A DNA stretch of 62,261 nt from Eubacteriaceae bacterium (GCA_902362435.1 CABIWW010000002.1:255525-317785), one strand, 5' to 3'; counted from the stretch's first letter, positions 16,399-26,300 are shown. The notes: generated by a model not told the origin, from the sequence alone. Made by a program: numbers and translations.

Positions 16399-17574
16399 TC
16401 AGTGATGGAACAGTCTCATGCCCGAGAAGTACATCGCGATGCCGTACTCGTTGCATGCTTCTATCACAAGATCGTCTCTGATCGAGCCGCCCGGCTGCGC
16501 GATATATTTCACGCCGCTGCGGTACGCCCTCTGGATATTGTCGCTGAACGGGAAGAAAGCGTCTGATCCCAGCGCCACGCCGTCCATCTGGTCGAGCCAC
16601 GCTCTCTTTTCCTCTCTCGTGAGCGGATCCGGCTTCTCTGTGAAGACCTTTTCCCACTCGCCGTCAGCCAGTACGTCCATATAGTCGTCGCTCATGTAAA
16701 CGTCGATAGCATTGTCCCTGTTCGGTCTTCCGACGTCTTCTCTGAACGGGAGCTCGAGCACTTTAGGGCACTGGCGGAGAAGCCAGTTGTCAGCCTTCTG
16801 ACCTGCGAGTCTCGTGCAGTGGATCCTCGACTGCTGACCGGCGCCGATGCCGATCGCCTGCCCGCCCTTTACATAGCAGACTGAATTCGACTGCGTGTAT
16901 TTCAGCGTTATCAGTGCGATTATCAGGTCGCGCTTTACATCGTCCGGAACATCCTTGTTCTCCGTCACGAGCTTTCCCAGGAACGCCTCATCTATAGGCA
17001 TCTCGTTCCTGCCCTGCTCGAACGTCACGCCGAACACCTGCTTCCTTTCCACAGGATCAGGCTTGTACTCCGGATCTATTTTGATTATATTGTAGTTTCC
17101 TTTTTTCTTTGTCTTCAGGATCTCCAGCGCTTCCGGCTCGTAGCCCGGCGCGATCACGCCGTCGGAAACCTCGCGCTTTATGATGTTGGCTGTGTCCACG
17201 TCGCATACGTCCGAAAGCGATATGAAATCGCCGAACGACGACATCCTGTCTGCGCCTCTCGCTCTCGCATACGCGCATGCCAGCGGCGACATGTCACCCT
17301 GATCGTCGACCCAGTAGATCTTTTTTTCAACGTCGCTGAGCGGGAGTCCCACTGCAGCTCCGGCCGGCGAAACATGCTTGAACGATGTCGCAGCCGGAAG
17401 TCCTGTCGCTTCCCTGAGCTCCTTCACCAGCTGCCAGCCGTTGAACGCATCCAGGAAGTTGATGTAGCCTGGTCTGCCGTTCAGCACTTCGATCGGCAGC
17501 TCACCGTTTTCCACGAAAATGCGGGAAGGCTTCTGGTTGGGGTTGCATCCGTATTTTAATTCTAATTCTTTCAT
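16399..17574 (-). CDS. AICAR transformylase, stand-alone form
   Basis: A 391-residue enzyme matching only the C-terminal (formyltransferase) half of bifunctional PurH. It transfers a formyl group from 10-formyl-THF to AICAR. SFKHVSPAGAAVG (near 60-72) holds the Lys-His pair of the active site; NSVCYVKGGQAIGIGAGQQSR and SDAFFPFSDNIQRA are typical. The IMP cyclohydrolase half is missing and is supplied by the PurO-type gene immediately upstream. The ATG at 17574 has AAGGAG upstream; longer frames reach into the GC-rich 148-nt spacer and are not supported. Confidence 0.92.
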   Translation of the reverse strand: MKELELKYGCNPNQKPSRIFVENGELPIEVLNGRPGYINFLDAFNGWQLVKELREATGLPAATSFKHVSPAGAAVGLPLSDVEKKIYWVDDQGDMSPLACAYARARGADRMSSFGDFISLSDVCDVDTANIIKREVSDGVIAPGYEPEALEILKTKKKGNYNIIKIDPEYKPDPVERKQVFGVTFEQGRNEMPIDEAFLGKLVTENKDVPDDVKRDLIIALITLKYTQSNSVCYVKGGQAIGIGAGQQSRIHCTRLAGQKADNWLLRQCPKVLELPFREDVGRPNRDNAIDVYMSDDYMDVLADGEWEKVFTEKPDPLTREEKRAWLDQMDGVALGSDAFFPFSDNIQRAYRSGVKYIAQPGGSIRDDLVIEACNEYGIAMYFSGMRLFHH

Positions 17575-17722
17575 TCGATTTCTCCTTATGCAAATCTTGC
17601 AAAGTCTTTCATGCCGGGGCGCCTGGCGCGTCTTCTGACATCGTATATCGCGCCCGGCGCGTGGTGATGTCCGAAATGCCGGGCATGTCCGCATCCGGCG
17701 CCGTGCGGCACTCAAAGCGCGG

Positions 17723-18436
17723 CTATTTGTTCTTGTTTATGATGCGCGTATCGTATTTTCCTGTCTCGATATCTATGAATCTCACGAACAGCGATACCTT
17801 GTTGTCTTCGTTGAGGCTGTTCCACACCGTATCCGCAAACGCGTCTATGTCTCCGGTGATGTCGACTTTCTCAGGTTCGCCCTCAAAGCTCGGGAGCGGG
17901 TTACCGTCGCCTACATATGTATGTATGAAACGGCCTTCGCCTGCCGGGCATCCTTCGTAAGCGAACGTGTTTCTTATGCAAAACTCGGGATTTCCGTCGT
18001 CGCTTTTGAGTATGGACATCGCAAAGTCATAGCTGCCGTTTTCCACGTTCATGATCCCTGATATCCTCGGGGTGAAGTTCGGATCGTCAGGCTCGAACTC
18101 ACGCGTGCGAAGCGCCTGCTCGAACGTCTTTCCCTCTGACATCAGATCGTATACCGTGTCTGTCTGATCGCCGTTCGTCACGATCGTCGAATTTCCAAGC
18201 ACTCTTACCGGTGCATATATTATCAGGCTCGGATCGCTGAGCTTCGAAGGATCGAACGCTTCCGTCCTGATGCCCTCGTCCTGTGTCACGAACACGCGAT
18301 TCCTGCTGTTCACGCTCCTGCCCATGATGAAATACGCCGTCACCGCGTATCTGCCGTCTTCTGATTTTCCTATTACTATGCCTCTGCCCGGGTACGCATT
18401 GCTGCTGAGCAGTGATGACAGTGATTTTTTCTGCAT
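17723..18436 (-). CDS. purO: IMP cyclohydrolase, PurO type
   Basis: A 237-residue archaeal-type IMP cyclohydrolase that closes FAICAR to IMP, the last step of the pathway. The motifs YPGRGIVIGKS (near 15-25), AVTAYFIMGRSVNSRNRVF and NGDQTDTVYD are the family signature. It replaces the cyclohydrolase domain of PurH, which is absent here, and lies between purF and the stand-alone AICAR transformylase, a consistent division of labour. GGGAG upstream of the ATG overlaps the purF stop, so translation may be coupled. Confidence 0.9.
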   Translation of the reverse strand: MQKKSLSSLLSSNAYPGRGIVIGKSEDGRYAVTAYFIMGRSVNSRNRVFVTQDEGIRTEAFDPSKLSDPSLIIYAPVRVLGNSTIVTNGDQTDTVYDLMSEGKTFEQALRTREFEPDDPNFTPRISGIMNVENGSYDFAMSILKSDDGNPEFCIRNTFAYEGCPAGEGRFIHTYVGDGNPLPSFEGEPEKVDITGDIDAFADTVWNSLNEDNKVSLFVRFIDIETGKYDTRIINKNK

Positions 18437-18442
18437 TGTGAT

Positions 18443-19864
18443 CTACTCCCTTCCATCCCAGCAGTAGGTGCAGAGCTTGCATTTGTCCACTCCTATCGCC
18501 TTGACTGTATCCTCGAGATCCTGGAATCTCAGGCTGTCGAACTTGAGTCTCTTCCTTATCTCCTCGACCATAGCCTGGTGCTTCTCGGTCTTGCTGTCTG
18601 TGTACTCGGCGAGCAGCTCCTGCGAGACCTCCTCGGCTTCTATGCCTTCGAGGTCGCGGATCACTCGTCTCGTGATGAGCTCGAGGTCGCTTACCGAACG
18701 TGAAAAGTTCAGGTATTTGCATCCGTACATTATAGGCGGACATGCCGACCTCACGTGTATCTCTTTCGCGCCGTTGTCTATCAGGTAGCTGACCGTCTGG
18801 GAAAGCTGCGTCCCTCTTACGATCGAGTCATCTATCAGCACGAATTTCTTGTCCTTTATGATCTGGAAAACCGGCACGAGCTTCATTTTAGCTATGCGGT
18901 CTCTCGCCTTCTGGTTCTGAGGCATAAAGCTTCTCGGCCATGTTGGCGTGTATTTGATGAGAGGTCTAGCATAAGGCACTCTCGATTTGTTGGCATATCC
19001 CAGTGCGTGAGCCACTCCGCTGTCCGGCACTCCTGCAACGTAGTCCACGTCCAGGTCTCCGTCTTTTTCTGCAAGAAGTCCGCCGTTGCTGTTTCTCATC
19101 AGCTCGACGTTGCGCCCTTCATATATCGAAGTCGTATATCCGAAATACGTCCACAGGAATGCGCAGATCTTCATCTCGTTCTGCGGATCGGCAACTGTCT
19201 CTTCACCGTCCGCCGTGATGAATGCGATCTCTGCCGGCCCCAGCTCGCGCTTGTATTTATATCCTACGTTTATGAATGCGAATGACTCCGAAGCCGCGCA
19301 GTACGCGCCGTCTTTCTGCCCTATGATCAGCGGCGTCCTGCCGTATTTGTCCCTTGCCGCGTAAAGGCCGTCCTTCGTGAGTATCAGCATCGTCATGGAT
19401 CCGTCGATCTTTGCCTGTGCGATCTTGATGCCGTCCACGAGATCCTTTCCCGTGGAAACGAGCGCCGCCACGAGTTCCGTGTTGTTTATGTCTCCGCCGC
19501 TCATCGACATGAACTGTCCGGACATGCCGTCCAGCAGCTCCTTTACGAGTTCGGCTTTATTGTTTATGCGCCCTACTGTAGTGATGGCGTAGTCTCCCTG
19601 CCTGCTGTGAACTGTCAGCGGCTGCGGATCGCCGTCGCTTATCGCGCCTATTCCCATCTTTCCGGACATCTCTTCTATGTCCGCTTCAAATTTGCTTCTG
19701 AAAGGTGAGTTTTCTATATTATGGATAGAACGCTTGAAGCTGCCGCTGTCCTGCAGCACGCACATTCCTCCGTTCTTGGTCCCAAGATGTGAATGGTAGT
19801 CTGTGCCGAAGAACAGATCCATCACGCAGTCCTGTTTAGAAACAAAACCTATTACTCCACCCAT
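18443..19864 (-). CDS. purF: Amidophosphoribosyltransferase-like protein, glutaminase site degenerate
   Basis: PurF homolog (473 residues) by position and by the phosphoribosyltransferase motif FVLIDDSIVRGTQ. In canonical PurF residue 2 is the catalytic Cys of the glutamine amidotransferase domain; here the protein starts MGGVIGFVSK and has no Cys there. The glutamine-site segments GHVRYPT and HNGNL are replaced by GIGAISDGDPQP and VGRINN. The C terminus has the cysteine cluster CKLCTYCW, compatible with an iron-sulfur cluster. It may make phosphoribosylamine from ammonia or from glutamine by another amidase. ATG 19864 has AAAGGAG, supplied by the end of the upstream repeat array. Confidence 0.85.
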   Translation of the reverse strand: MGGVIGFVSKQDCVMDLFFGTDYHSHLGTKNGGMCVLQDSGSFKRSIHNIENSPFRSKFEADIEEMSGKMGIGAISDGDPQPLTVHSRQGDYAITTVGRINNKAELVKELLDGMSGQFMSMSGGDINNTELVAALVSTGKDLVDGIKIAQAKIDGSMTMLILTKDGLYAARDKYGRTPLIIGQKDGAYCAASESFAFINVGYKYKRELGPAEIAFITADGEETVADPQNEMKICAFLWTYFGYTTSIYEGRNVELMRNSNGGLLAEKDGDLDVDYVAGVPDSGVAHALGYANKSRVPYARPLIKYTPTWPRSFMPQNQKARDRIAKMKLVPVFQIIKDKKFVLIDDSIVRGTQLSQTVSYLIDNGAKEIHVRSACPPIMYGCKYLNFSRSVSDLELITRRVIRDLEGIEAEEVSQELLAEYTDSKTEKHQAMVEEIRKRLKFDSLRFQDLEDTVKAIGVDKCKLCTYCWDGRE

Positions 19865-19881
19865 TAAATTGCTCCTTTCAT

Positions 19882-20144
19882 ATATTTGTCGACCACAGGT
19901 CGACATAAAGGTTATACCCTTGTGGTATTTCATATATTTGTCGACCACAGGTCGACATAAAGGTTATACCCTTGTGGTATTTCATATATTTGTCGACCGC
20001 AGGTCGACATCAGGTTATCCCTGCCAAGGGGTTTCATTGATTTGTTGGCTCGCAGAGCTAACATAAAGGTTATCCCTGCCAAGGGGTTTCATTAGTGTGT
20101 CGACTGACAAGTCGACATAAAGGTTACCCCTCCAGGGGCTTCAT
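19882..20144 (-). repeat. Two-hairpin repeat array between purN and purF (5 units)
   Basis: Five tandem units of 49-55 nt, read on the minus strand. Each unit is: ATGAA, hairpin 1 (for example ATACC, loop ACAAG, GGTAT), linker with AACCT and ATG, hairpin 2 (for example GTCGACC, loop TGT, GGTCGAC), then A-rich or ACACTA spacer. The last two units are identical. Unit 2 has a different stem (GTTAGCTC/GAGCCAAC, one mismatch) but keeps the fold. The array ends in ATGAAAGGAG, which is the purF ribosome binding site. Unit 1 begins inside the last codons of purN. Confidence 0.85.
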
Positions 20145-20708
20145 TTCAGCTATCGCGATCCTCAAGCCTTCCGCCAGGATCCTGTGCTCCGTTACCAGCA
20201 CTCTTGCCGCCAGCTCCTCAGGCGTATCGCCCGGCAGCACCGGCACCTTTTCCTGCAGGATTATCCTGCCCGTGTCGACTCCCTCGTCGACGTAATGCAC
20301 GGTCGCACCGCTTTCCTTTTCACCGCCGGCTATCACCGCCTGGTGCACTCTTATCCCGTAGAACCCCTTGCCGCAGTACTTCGGTATCAGCGACGGATGT
20401 ATGTTGATTATCCTGTTCCTGTAATTCTCTATGATCTCCGGCGAAAGCACCTTCATATAGCCTGCCAGCACGATCATCTCCGCGCCGGATCTTTTCAGCT
20501 CCGCCAGCACGTCAGCCTGCGACTTTGCAACAGCCGTCGGGATGCCCGCACGTGCAGCCCTTTCCAGTGCAAACGCGCCCTCTTTGCTCGATATGACCTC
20601 GACGATCTCCGCTTCAGGAAGCTCCTCCGCCGCGATCTTGTCTATCAGCGCCTGCAGGTTCGTGCCCCCGCCCGAGACGAGGACCGCCACCTTCGTTTTA
20701 TCACTCAT
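20124..20708 (-). CDS. purN: Phosphoribosylglycinamide formyltransferase (GAR transformylase)
   Basis: A 194-residue folate-dependent enzyme that formylates GAR. VLVSGGGTNLQALID (9-23), the catalytic NIHPSLIPKY segment (near 97-106) with its Asn and His, and the Asp in HYVDEGVDTG are visible. It follows purM by 12 nt. Its last seven codons (MKPLEG and the stop) are at the same time the first hairpin of the downstream repeat array. Confidence 0.95.
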   Translation of the reverse strand: MSDKTKVAVLVSGGGTNLQALIDKIAAEELPEAEIVEVISSKEGAFALERAARAGIPTAVAKSQADVLAELKRSGAEMIVLAGYMKVLSPEIIENYRNRIINIHPSLIPKYCGKGFYGIRVHQAVIAGGEKESGATVHYVDEGVDTGRIILQEKVPVLPGDTPEELAARVLVTEHRILAEGLRIAIAEMKPLEG

Positions 20709-20720
20709 TTTCCCTGACCT

Positions 20721-21770
20721 CTATTCGTTATAGTTGAGGATGACCTTTTCATCCTTCATTTCCACGACTTCGCCTATCACCGATGCGTTTTCACCCGCAG
20801 CCGCCAGCGCAGCCACGACAGCGCCGGCATCAGCAGCGTCGACTACCATCATCATACCCACACCCATGTTGTAGGTCGAGAACATCTCTTTCCTGTCTAT
20901 ATTGCCGCACTTCTTGATATACGGGAAGATCGGCGGCACTTTCCAGCTTCCCACGTCGATGGAAACAGCTGTACCGGCAGGGAGGATCCTGGGAATGTTT
21001 TCGAAGAATCCGCCTCCGGTTATATGAACTATCCCCTTTATATCGAATTTCGGCAGCACTGCATCGCATGCGTCTGCATATATTCTGGTCGGAGTCAGCA
21101 GCGCCTCTCCGAGAGTCTGTCCCAGCTCCTCGACGTAGTCAGTCACCTTCATGTCCATCTTGTCAAAGAACACTTTTCTCACCAGCGAATATCCGTTGCT
21201 GTGGATACCACTTGACGGGATGCCTATGATCTTGTTGCCGACAGCGACTTTCTCACCTGTGATGATCCTGTCCCTGTCCACGATACCGACTGAAAATCCC
21301 GCCATATCGTATTCGCCTTCGCTGTAAAAGTCCGGCATCTCGGCAGTCTCGCCGCCTACGAGCGCACTGCCCGACTGTTTGCAGCCGTCAGCTATGCCCT
21401 TTACGATATCTGCGATCTTCTCCGCCTTTACCTTGCCTGTCGCGATGTAATCCAGGAAAAACAGCGGTTTTGCACCCTGGCACAGCACGTCGTTGACGCA
21501 CATCGCAACGCAGTCGATACCTACGGTGTCATGCTTATCCATCAGGAACGCGATCTTGAGCTTCGTTCCCACGCCGTCAGTTCCGGACACCAGCACCGGC
21601 TGAGTCATGCCTTTCACATCGAGGCTGAAAAGGCTGCCGAAGCTACCTAGGCCTGTCAGCACGTTTTCATTGAAAGTCCCTTTCACGTGCTCTTTCATCA
21701 GCGATACTGCACGCTCGCCTTCTTTGGTGTCAACACCGGCGTCTTTATATGTAAGTTTTTTGTCTTCCAT
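20721..21770 (-). CDS. purM: Phosphoribosylformylglycinamidine cyclo-ligase (AIR synthetase)
   Basis: A 349-residue ATP-dependent enzyme that closes the imidazole ring. [15 protein letters not shown] (60-74), the glycine-rich loop [13 protein letters not shown] and [14 protein letters not shown] are diagnostic. Standard length, 55 nt after purC, 12 nt before purN. Confidence 0.96.
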   Translation of the reverse strand: MEDKKLTYKDAGVDTKEGERAVSLMKEHVKGTFNENVLTGLGSFGSLFSLDVKGMTQPVLVSGTDGVGTKLKIAFLMDKHDTVGIDCVAMCVNDVLCQGAKPLFFLDYIATGKVKAEKIADIVKGIADGCKQSGSALVGGETAEMPDFYSEGEYDMAGFSVGIVDRDRIITGEKVAVGNKIIGIPSSGIHSNGYSLVRKVFFDKMDMKVTDYVEELGQTLGEALLTPTRIYADACDAVLPKFDIKGIVHITGGGFFENIPRILPAGTAVSIDVGSWKVPPIFPYIKKCGNIDRKEMFSTYNMGVGMMMVVDAADAGAVVAALAAAGENASVIGEVVEMKDEKVILNYNE

Positions 21771-21825
21771 TTATATTCTCCTCCACACACGGATCTTTAA
21801 CGTGATTTTTTCGCAAAAGCGCGGG

Positions 21826-22533
21826 CTAGTCGTTTTTCACTCTTCTGAGGACTTCGGCATATGTCTCTTCGATCTTGCCGAGGTCTCTTCTGAATCTGTC
21901 CTTATCCATCTTTTCGTTCGTCTCTACGTCCCAGAGCCTGCATGTATCAGGCGAGATCTCGTCTGCCAGGATCACTTCACCGTCGTAAAGTCCGAATTCG
22001 ATCTTGAAGTCTACCAGCTTGAGACCTTTGTCGAGGAAAAATTCCTTCAGCGTTTCGTTTACTGTTGCCGTATATGCCTTCACTTTTTCGAGCTGCTCCT
22101 CTGTCACCAGCTTGAGCGCGAGTGCATGTGACTCACACATGAGCGGATCGCCGAGGTCGTCGTTCTTGTATGAAAGCTCGAATGTCGGCTTGTCGAACAC
22201 GATGCCTTCTTCAACGCCGTATCTCTTTGCAAAGGAGCCGGCTGAGATGTTTCTCGTGATGACTTCCAGCGGAAGAATCTTCACTGCCTTTACGATCGTC
22301 TCTCTGTCGCTGATCTGCTCAATGTAGTGAGTAGGCACGCCTTTCTGCTCCAGAAGCTGCAGGATGATGTTCGTCATCGTGTTGTTGACTACGCCTTTTC
22401 CTACGATCTGACCTTTTTTCTCGCCATTGAATGCTGTCGCATCATCTTTATAATCAACTATCAGACATTTGGGATCGTCTGTCTTGAAAACTTTCTTTGC
22501 CTTGCCTTCGTAAAGCTGTTCTAATTTCTTCAT
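21826..22533 (-). CDS. purC: SAICAR synthetase
   Basis: A 235-residue enzyme that adds aspartate to [14 protein letters not shown] (6-15), [12 protein letters not shown] and the [14 protein letters not shown] motif identify it. I chose ATG 22533 because AGGAGGT stands 8 nt upstream; an earlier ATG next to the purE stop would place this site inside the gene. Confidence 0.95.
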   Translation of the reverse strand: MKKLEQLYEGKAKKVFKTDDPKCLIVDYKDDATAFNGEKKGQIVGKGVVNNTMTNIILQLLEQKGVPTHYIEQISDRETIVKAVKILPLEVITRNISAGSFAKRYGVEEGIVFDKPTFELSYKNDDLGDPLMCESHALALKLVTEEQLEKVKAYTATVNETLKEFFLDKGLKLVDFKIEFGLYDGEVILADEISPDTCRLWDVETNEKMDKDRFRRDLGKIEETYAEVLRRVKND

Positions 22534-22561
22534 ATCGTAAACCTCCTGTGTATCGTTCATT

Positions 22562-23053
22562 CTATTTGTTCTTAGATTCGTTGAATTCGCGGTCGAGCGC
22601 GATGATCTCTTCTTCCTGCTTTTTCTTGAAAGCCTTGATGGCTTCTCTGAGCGCCGGATCTGCTGTGCTCAGGATCTGGACTGCCAGCAGCGCTGCGTTT
22701 TCCGCGCCGTCTATCGCAACTGTTGCGACCGGCACGCCTTTTGGCATCTGCACCACGGAAAGAAGCGAATCGAGTCCGTCCATAGTGCTTGATTTCATCG
22801 GTATACCTATCACCGGCAGCGGCGTCGTTGCCGCCAGGACTCCCGCCAGGTGCGCAGCTTTGCCTGCCGCTGCTATGATGCAGCCAAAGCCGCTGCCCTC
22901 TGCGTCTGCCGCGAACTGTTCAGCCTGTTTCGGCGTCCTGTGTGCCGAAATGATCCTAGTTTCATATTCTACGCCGAAATTCTCGAGCATCTGCTCTGCT
23001 TTCTGGACTACCGGATAATCCGATTTACTGCCCATCACTATTCCAACCTTCAT
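22562..23053 (-). CDS. purE: N5-CAIR mutase
   Basis: A 163-residue PurE, small class I type. MGSKSDYPV (8-16) and ISAHRTPKQ (35-43) with the catalytic His are visible. Class I enzymes work on N5-CAIR made by PurK, but no purK lies in the window, so it must be elsewhere or the reaction proceeds from AIR and CO2. AAAGGAG before the start is provided by the end of the second repeat array. Confidence 0.95.
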   Translation of the reverse strand: MKVGIVMGSKSDYPVVQKAEQMLENFGVEYETRIISAHRTPKQAEQFAADAEGSGFGCIIAAAGKAAHLAGVLAATTPLPVIGIPMKSSTMDGLDSLLSVVQMPKGVPVATVAIDGAENAALLAVQILSTADPALREAIKAFKKKQEEEIIALDREFNESKNK

Positions 23054-23069
23054 AATGCACTCCTTTCAT

Positions 23070-23300
23070 TAGTGTGTCGATCGCAGATCGACATCAGGTT
23101 ATCCTTTAGGGTTTCATTAGTGTGTCGGCCTGCGACCGACATCAGGTTACTCCCACAGGGAGCTTCAATTATTTGTCGGTCAAAGACCGACATCTAGGTT
23201 ATACCCTTGCGGTGTTTCATTAGTGTGTCGACTGCAAGTCGACATTAAGGTTATCCCTGCGAGGGCAGCGCCGGGCGCCGTCCTGCAGCAGGGGTTTCAT
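23070..23300 (-). repeat. Two-hairpin repeat array between purL and purE (4 units)
   Basis: Four units on the minus strand with different second stems: GTCGACT/AGTCGAC, GTCGGTC/GACCGAC, GTCGGTC/GGCCGAC (one G-U pair) and GTCGATC/GATCGAC. First hairpins also vary: CACC/GGGTG-like, CTCCC/GGGAG, CCT/AGG. The first unit starts directly after the purL stop codon, and its first hairpin is enlarged by about 27 nt of GC-rich sequence between CCCTGC and GCAGGG. The array ends in ATGAAAGGAG, the purE binding site. Confidence 0.85.
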
Positions 23301-26300
23301 CTATTTAAAGTATTTAACGCCCGACTCGAAGATCTTCTGATCTTTCTCGCCGAGAACGTTCTTGTAGAGATCTCTGCCGATCCTTTCCGAATGTCCCATC
23401 TTGCCGAATACTCTTCCGTCCGGTGATGTGATGCCCTCGATCGCCATTGCCGACCCGTTAGGATTGAAAGCGATATCCATCGAAGGCTTGCCGTCAAATC
23501 CCACATACTGCGTAGCGATCTGACCGTTTGCAGCCAGCTGCTGCAGCACTTCCTCGCTCGCGATGAACCTTCCTTCGCCGTGCGATACCGGGATCGTGAA
23601 CACATCGCCCACACTCACGCCTGCCAGCCAAGGTGACTTCACCGACGTCACACCGGTCCTCACGAGACACGACGCGTGGCGGCCGATCCTGTTGTAGGTC
23701 AGCGTCGGGCTGTTTTCCGTGCCGTCCGTGATCTTTCCGTACGGAACGAGACCCAGCTTTATCAGTGCCTGGAAACCGTTGCATATACCGAGCATCAGAC
23801 CGTCTCTCTTCTCGAGCAGTTCAGCGACCGCATCCTTGATCCCAGGATTTCGGAAAACTGCAGTGATGAACTTCGCTGAGCCGTCCGGTTCGTCTCCGCC
23901 TGAGAAGCCGCCCGGGATCATGATGATCTGGCTCGTCCTGATCTTCTGTCCGAGTTCCTTTATCGAATCCTCCAGCTGAGCTGTCGTGAGGTTCCTTATT
24001 ATATGGATGTCCGCTTCAGCGCCGGCTTTCCTGAACGCTCTCGCCGAATCCATCTCGCAGTTCGTTCCCGGGAACGCCGGTATCACTACTCTAGGTTTTG
24101 CGACCTTTACGAGCGGTCCTGTCATGTTTCTCTGAGTGAAGAACGGCTGTGCCACAGGCGTCTTGTCGATGCCGCCGCGCTGATCCGCAGTCCTTACAGG
24201 GAACACGCTTTCCTCAGGCTCCTGCCACTTTGCAGTGATCTCCGCGAGATCCTCAGCTTCTCCGTTTATCACGAGACTGCCGGATACGTTAGTCTTTCCA
24301 AGTACCGCATAGACAGCTCCGGCCATCAGGCTGTCCACATCCTCGCCTGCCGGGATCTCGATCACCATCGAGCCGAACATCGGCGAAAGCATGTCGCCCT
24401 CGACACTGACATCAGCGCCGATCCTGTTGCCGACTGCCATCTTTACGAGAGTCATGTAAAGTCCTCCGCGTCCTATCGCGTCTGCTGCCAGCAGCTTGCC
24501 GGCTGCTGCCAACTCTCTGACCTTCAGCATGTTGTTCCTGTATATCTCAAAATCTATTACTCCGTCTTTGTCCACCGGCGATGTCAGCGCCACGAGCGTG
24601 CTGCCCGCGAACTTGAACTCAGGCGATACCACATCGCCTGCATCGACCGTTGTTATTGCAAAGGATGCAAGTGTCGGCGGCACATCTATATCCATGAACG
24701 TGCCGGACATGCTGTCCTTTCCGCCTATTGCCGGTATCTCCAGTTCTTTCTGCACTCTCAGCGCTCCGAGCAGTGCTGCCATAGGCTTGCCCCATCTTGC
24801 CGGATCCTCGCCGAGTTTTTCGAAATATTCCTGGAAAGTCAGGCGGATCTTCCTGTAGTCGCCGCCCATCGCTGCGATCTTCGTCACTGAGTCGATCACT
24901 GCATAAAGCGCTCCGTGGAACGGACTCCTCATAGCGAGCTCAGGGTCGAAGCCGTAGCTCATGATCGTTGCCGTTTCCGTCTCACCCTCTGTTACAGGCA
25001 GCTTCGCAGCCATTCCTGCCGCCGGAGTGAGCTGGTATTTGCCGCCGAGAGGCATCAGCACCGTAGCCGCTCCGATCGTGCTGTCGAATCTTTCGATCAG
25101 GCCCTTCTTGCTGCAGCAGTTCAGGTCTGTCAGCAGCTGCTCTTTCGTCTTCGTCTCCACGAGAACGTCAGCCAGCTCGCCGGCCGACTCCTTTACAGCC
25201 TTTGGATCAGCAGCGAAAGCTTTTGCAAACTGCTGCGCTCCGTTGGTGTTCAGGAAATCTCTGCTGAGATCGAGGATGCATTTTTCTCTCCAGTACATCC
25301 TGACTCTGTTCGTGTCGGTCACCTCTGCGACCGTAGTGGCCTCGAGGTTTTCCTCAGCTGCATACTTTATGAATTCCTGCTCTTTGTCGGCATCGACCAC
25401 GACTGCCATTCTTTCCTGCGACTCCGAGATCGCGAGCTCTGTGCCGTCGAGGCCTTCGTATTTCTTCGGCACGAGATCGAGGTTGATCTCAAGGCCGTCG
25501 GCCAGCTCGCCGATGGCTACCGACACACCGCCGGCACCGAAGTCATTGCAGCGCTTTATCAGTGTAGCGACTTCTTTTCTCCTGAAAAGTCTCTGTATGT
25601 TTCGCTCTACAGGCGGGTTGCCCTTCTGGACTTCTGCTCCGCACTGCAGTATCGATTCTTCCGTGTGTTCCTTGGACGAGCCTGTAGCTCCGCCGCATCC
25701 GTCGCGGCCTGTCCTGCCGCCGACCAGTATTATAACGTCGCCCTTCTGAGGGACCTTTCTTATCACGTGATCTGCAGGTGCAGCCCCGACTACCGCTCCG
25801 ATCTCCATTCTTTTGGCAACGTAGTTGTCGTGGTAAACTTCGTCTACAAGGCCTGTGGCAAGTCCGATCTGGTTGCCGTACGAACTGTATCCGTGAGCAG
25901 CCTCCGTCGTGATCTTTCGCTGAGGCAGCTTGCCGCTCAGCGTGTCTTCTACCGGCGTCCTCGGATCTGCAGCACCTGTCACTCTCATAGCCTGGTACAC
26001 GTAGACTCTGCCTGAAAGCGGGTCTCTTATCGCTCCGCCAAGACATGTTGCTGCTCCGCCGAACGGCTCGATCTCTGTAGGGTGGTTGTGTGTCTCGTTC
26101 TTGAACATCACGAGCCAGTCATCTTCCCTGCCGTCGATCTTCGCCCTGACCTTGATGCTGCATGCGTTTATCTCTTCTGATTCGTCGAGGTCGTCAGCCT
26201 TGCCGTGCTTCTTGAGGTACTTTGCTCCGATGCATGCCATGTCCATCAGGCAGAGATTCTTGTCTCTGTCGCCATACACGTCTTTTCTGATGTCGAGGTA

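Noticed and set aside
18443..19948. Longer purF beginning inside the repeat array
   Set aside because: The frame happens to run through the last repeat unit, but AAAGGAG lies directly before ATG 19864 and the homologous sequence starts there.
19882..20144. CRISPR array
   Set aside because: Units are adjacent with no unique spacers, the stems vary between units, and the arrays always end at a ribosome binding site.
24003..26015. Long plus-strand open frames within purL
   Set aside because: Antisense shadows of a well-identified gene; no start signals and no recognisable motifs.
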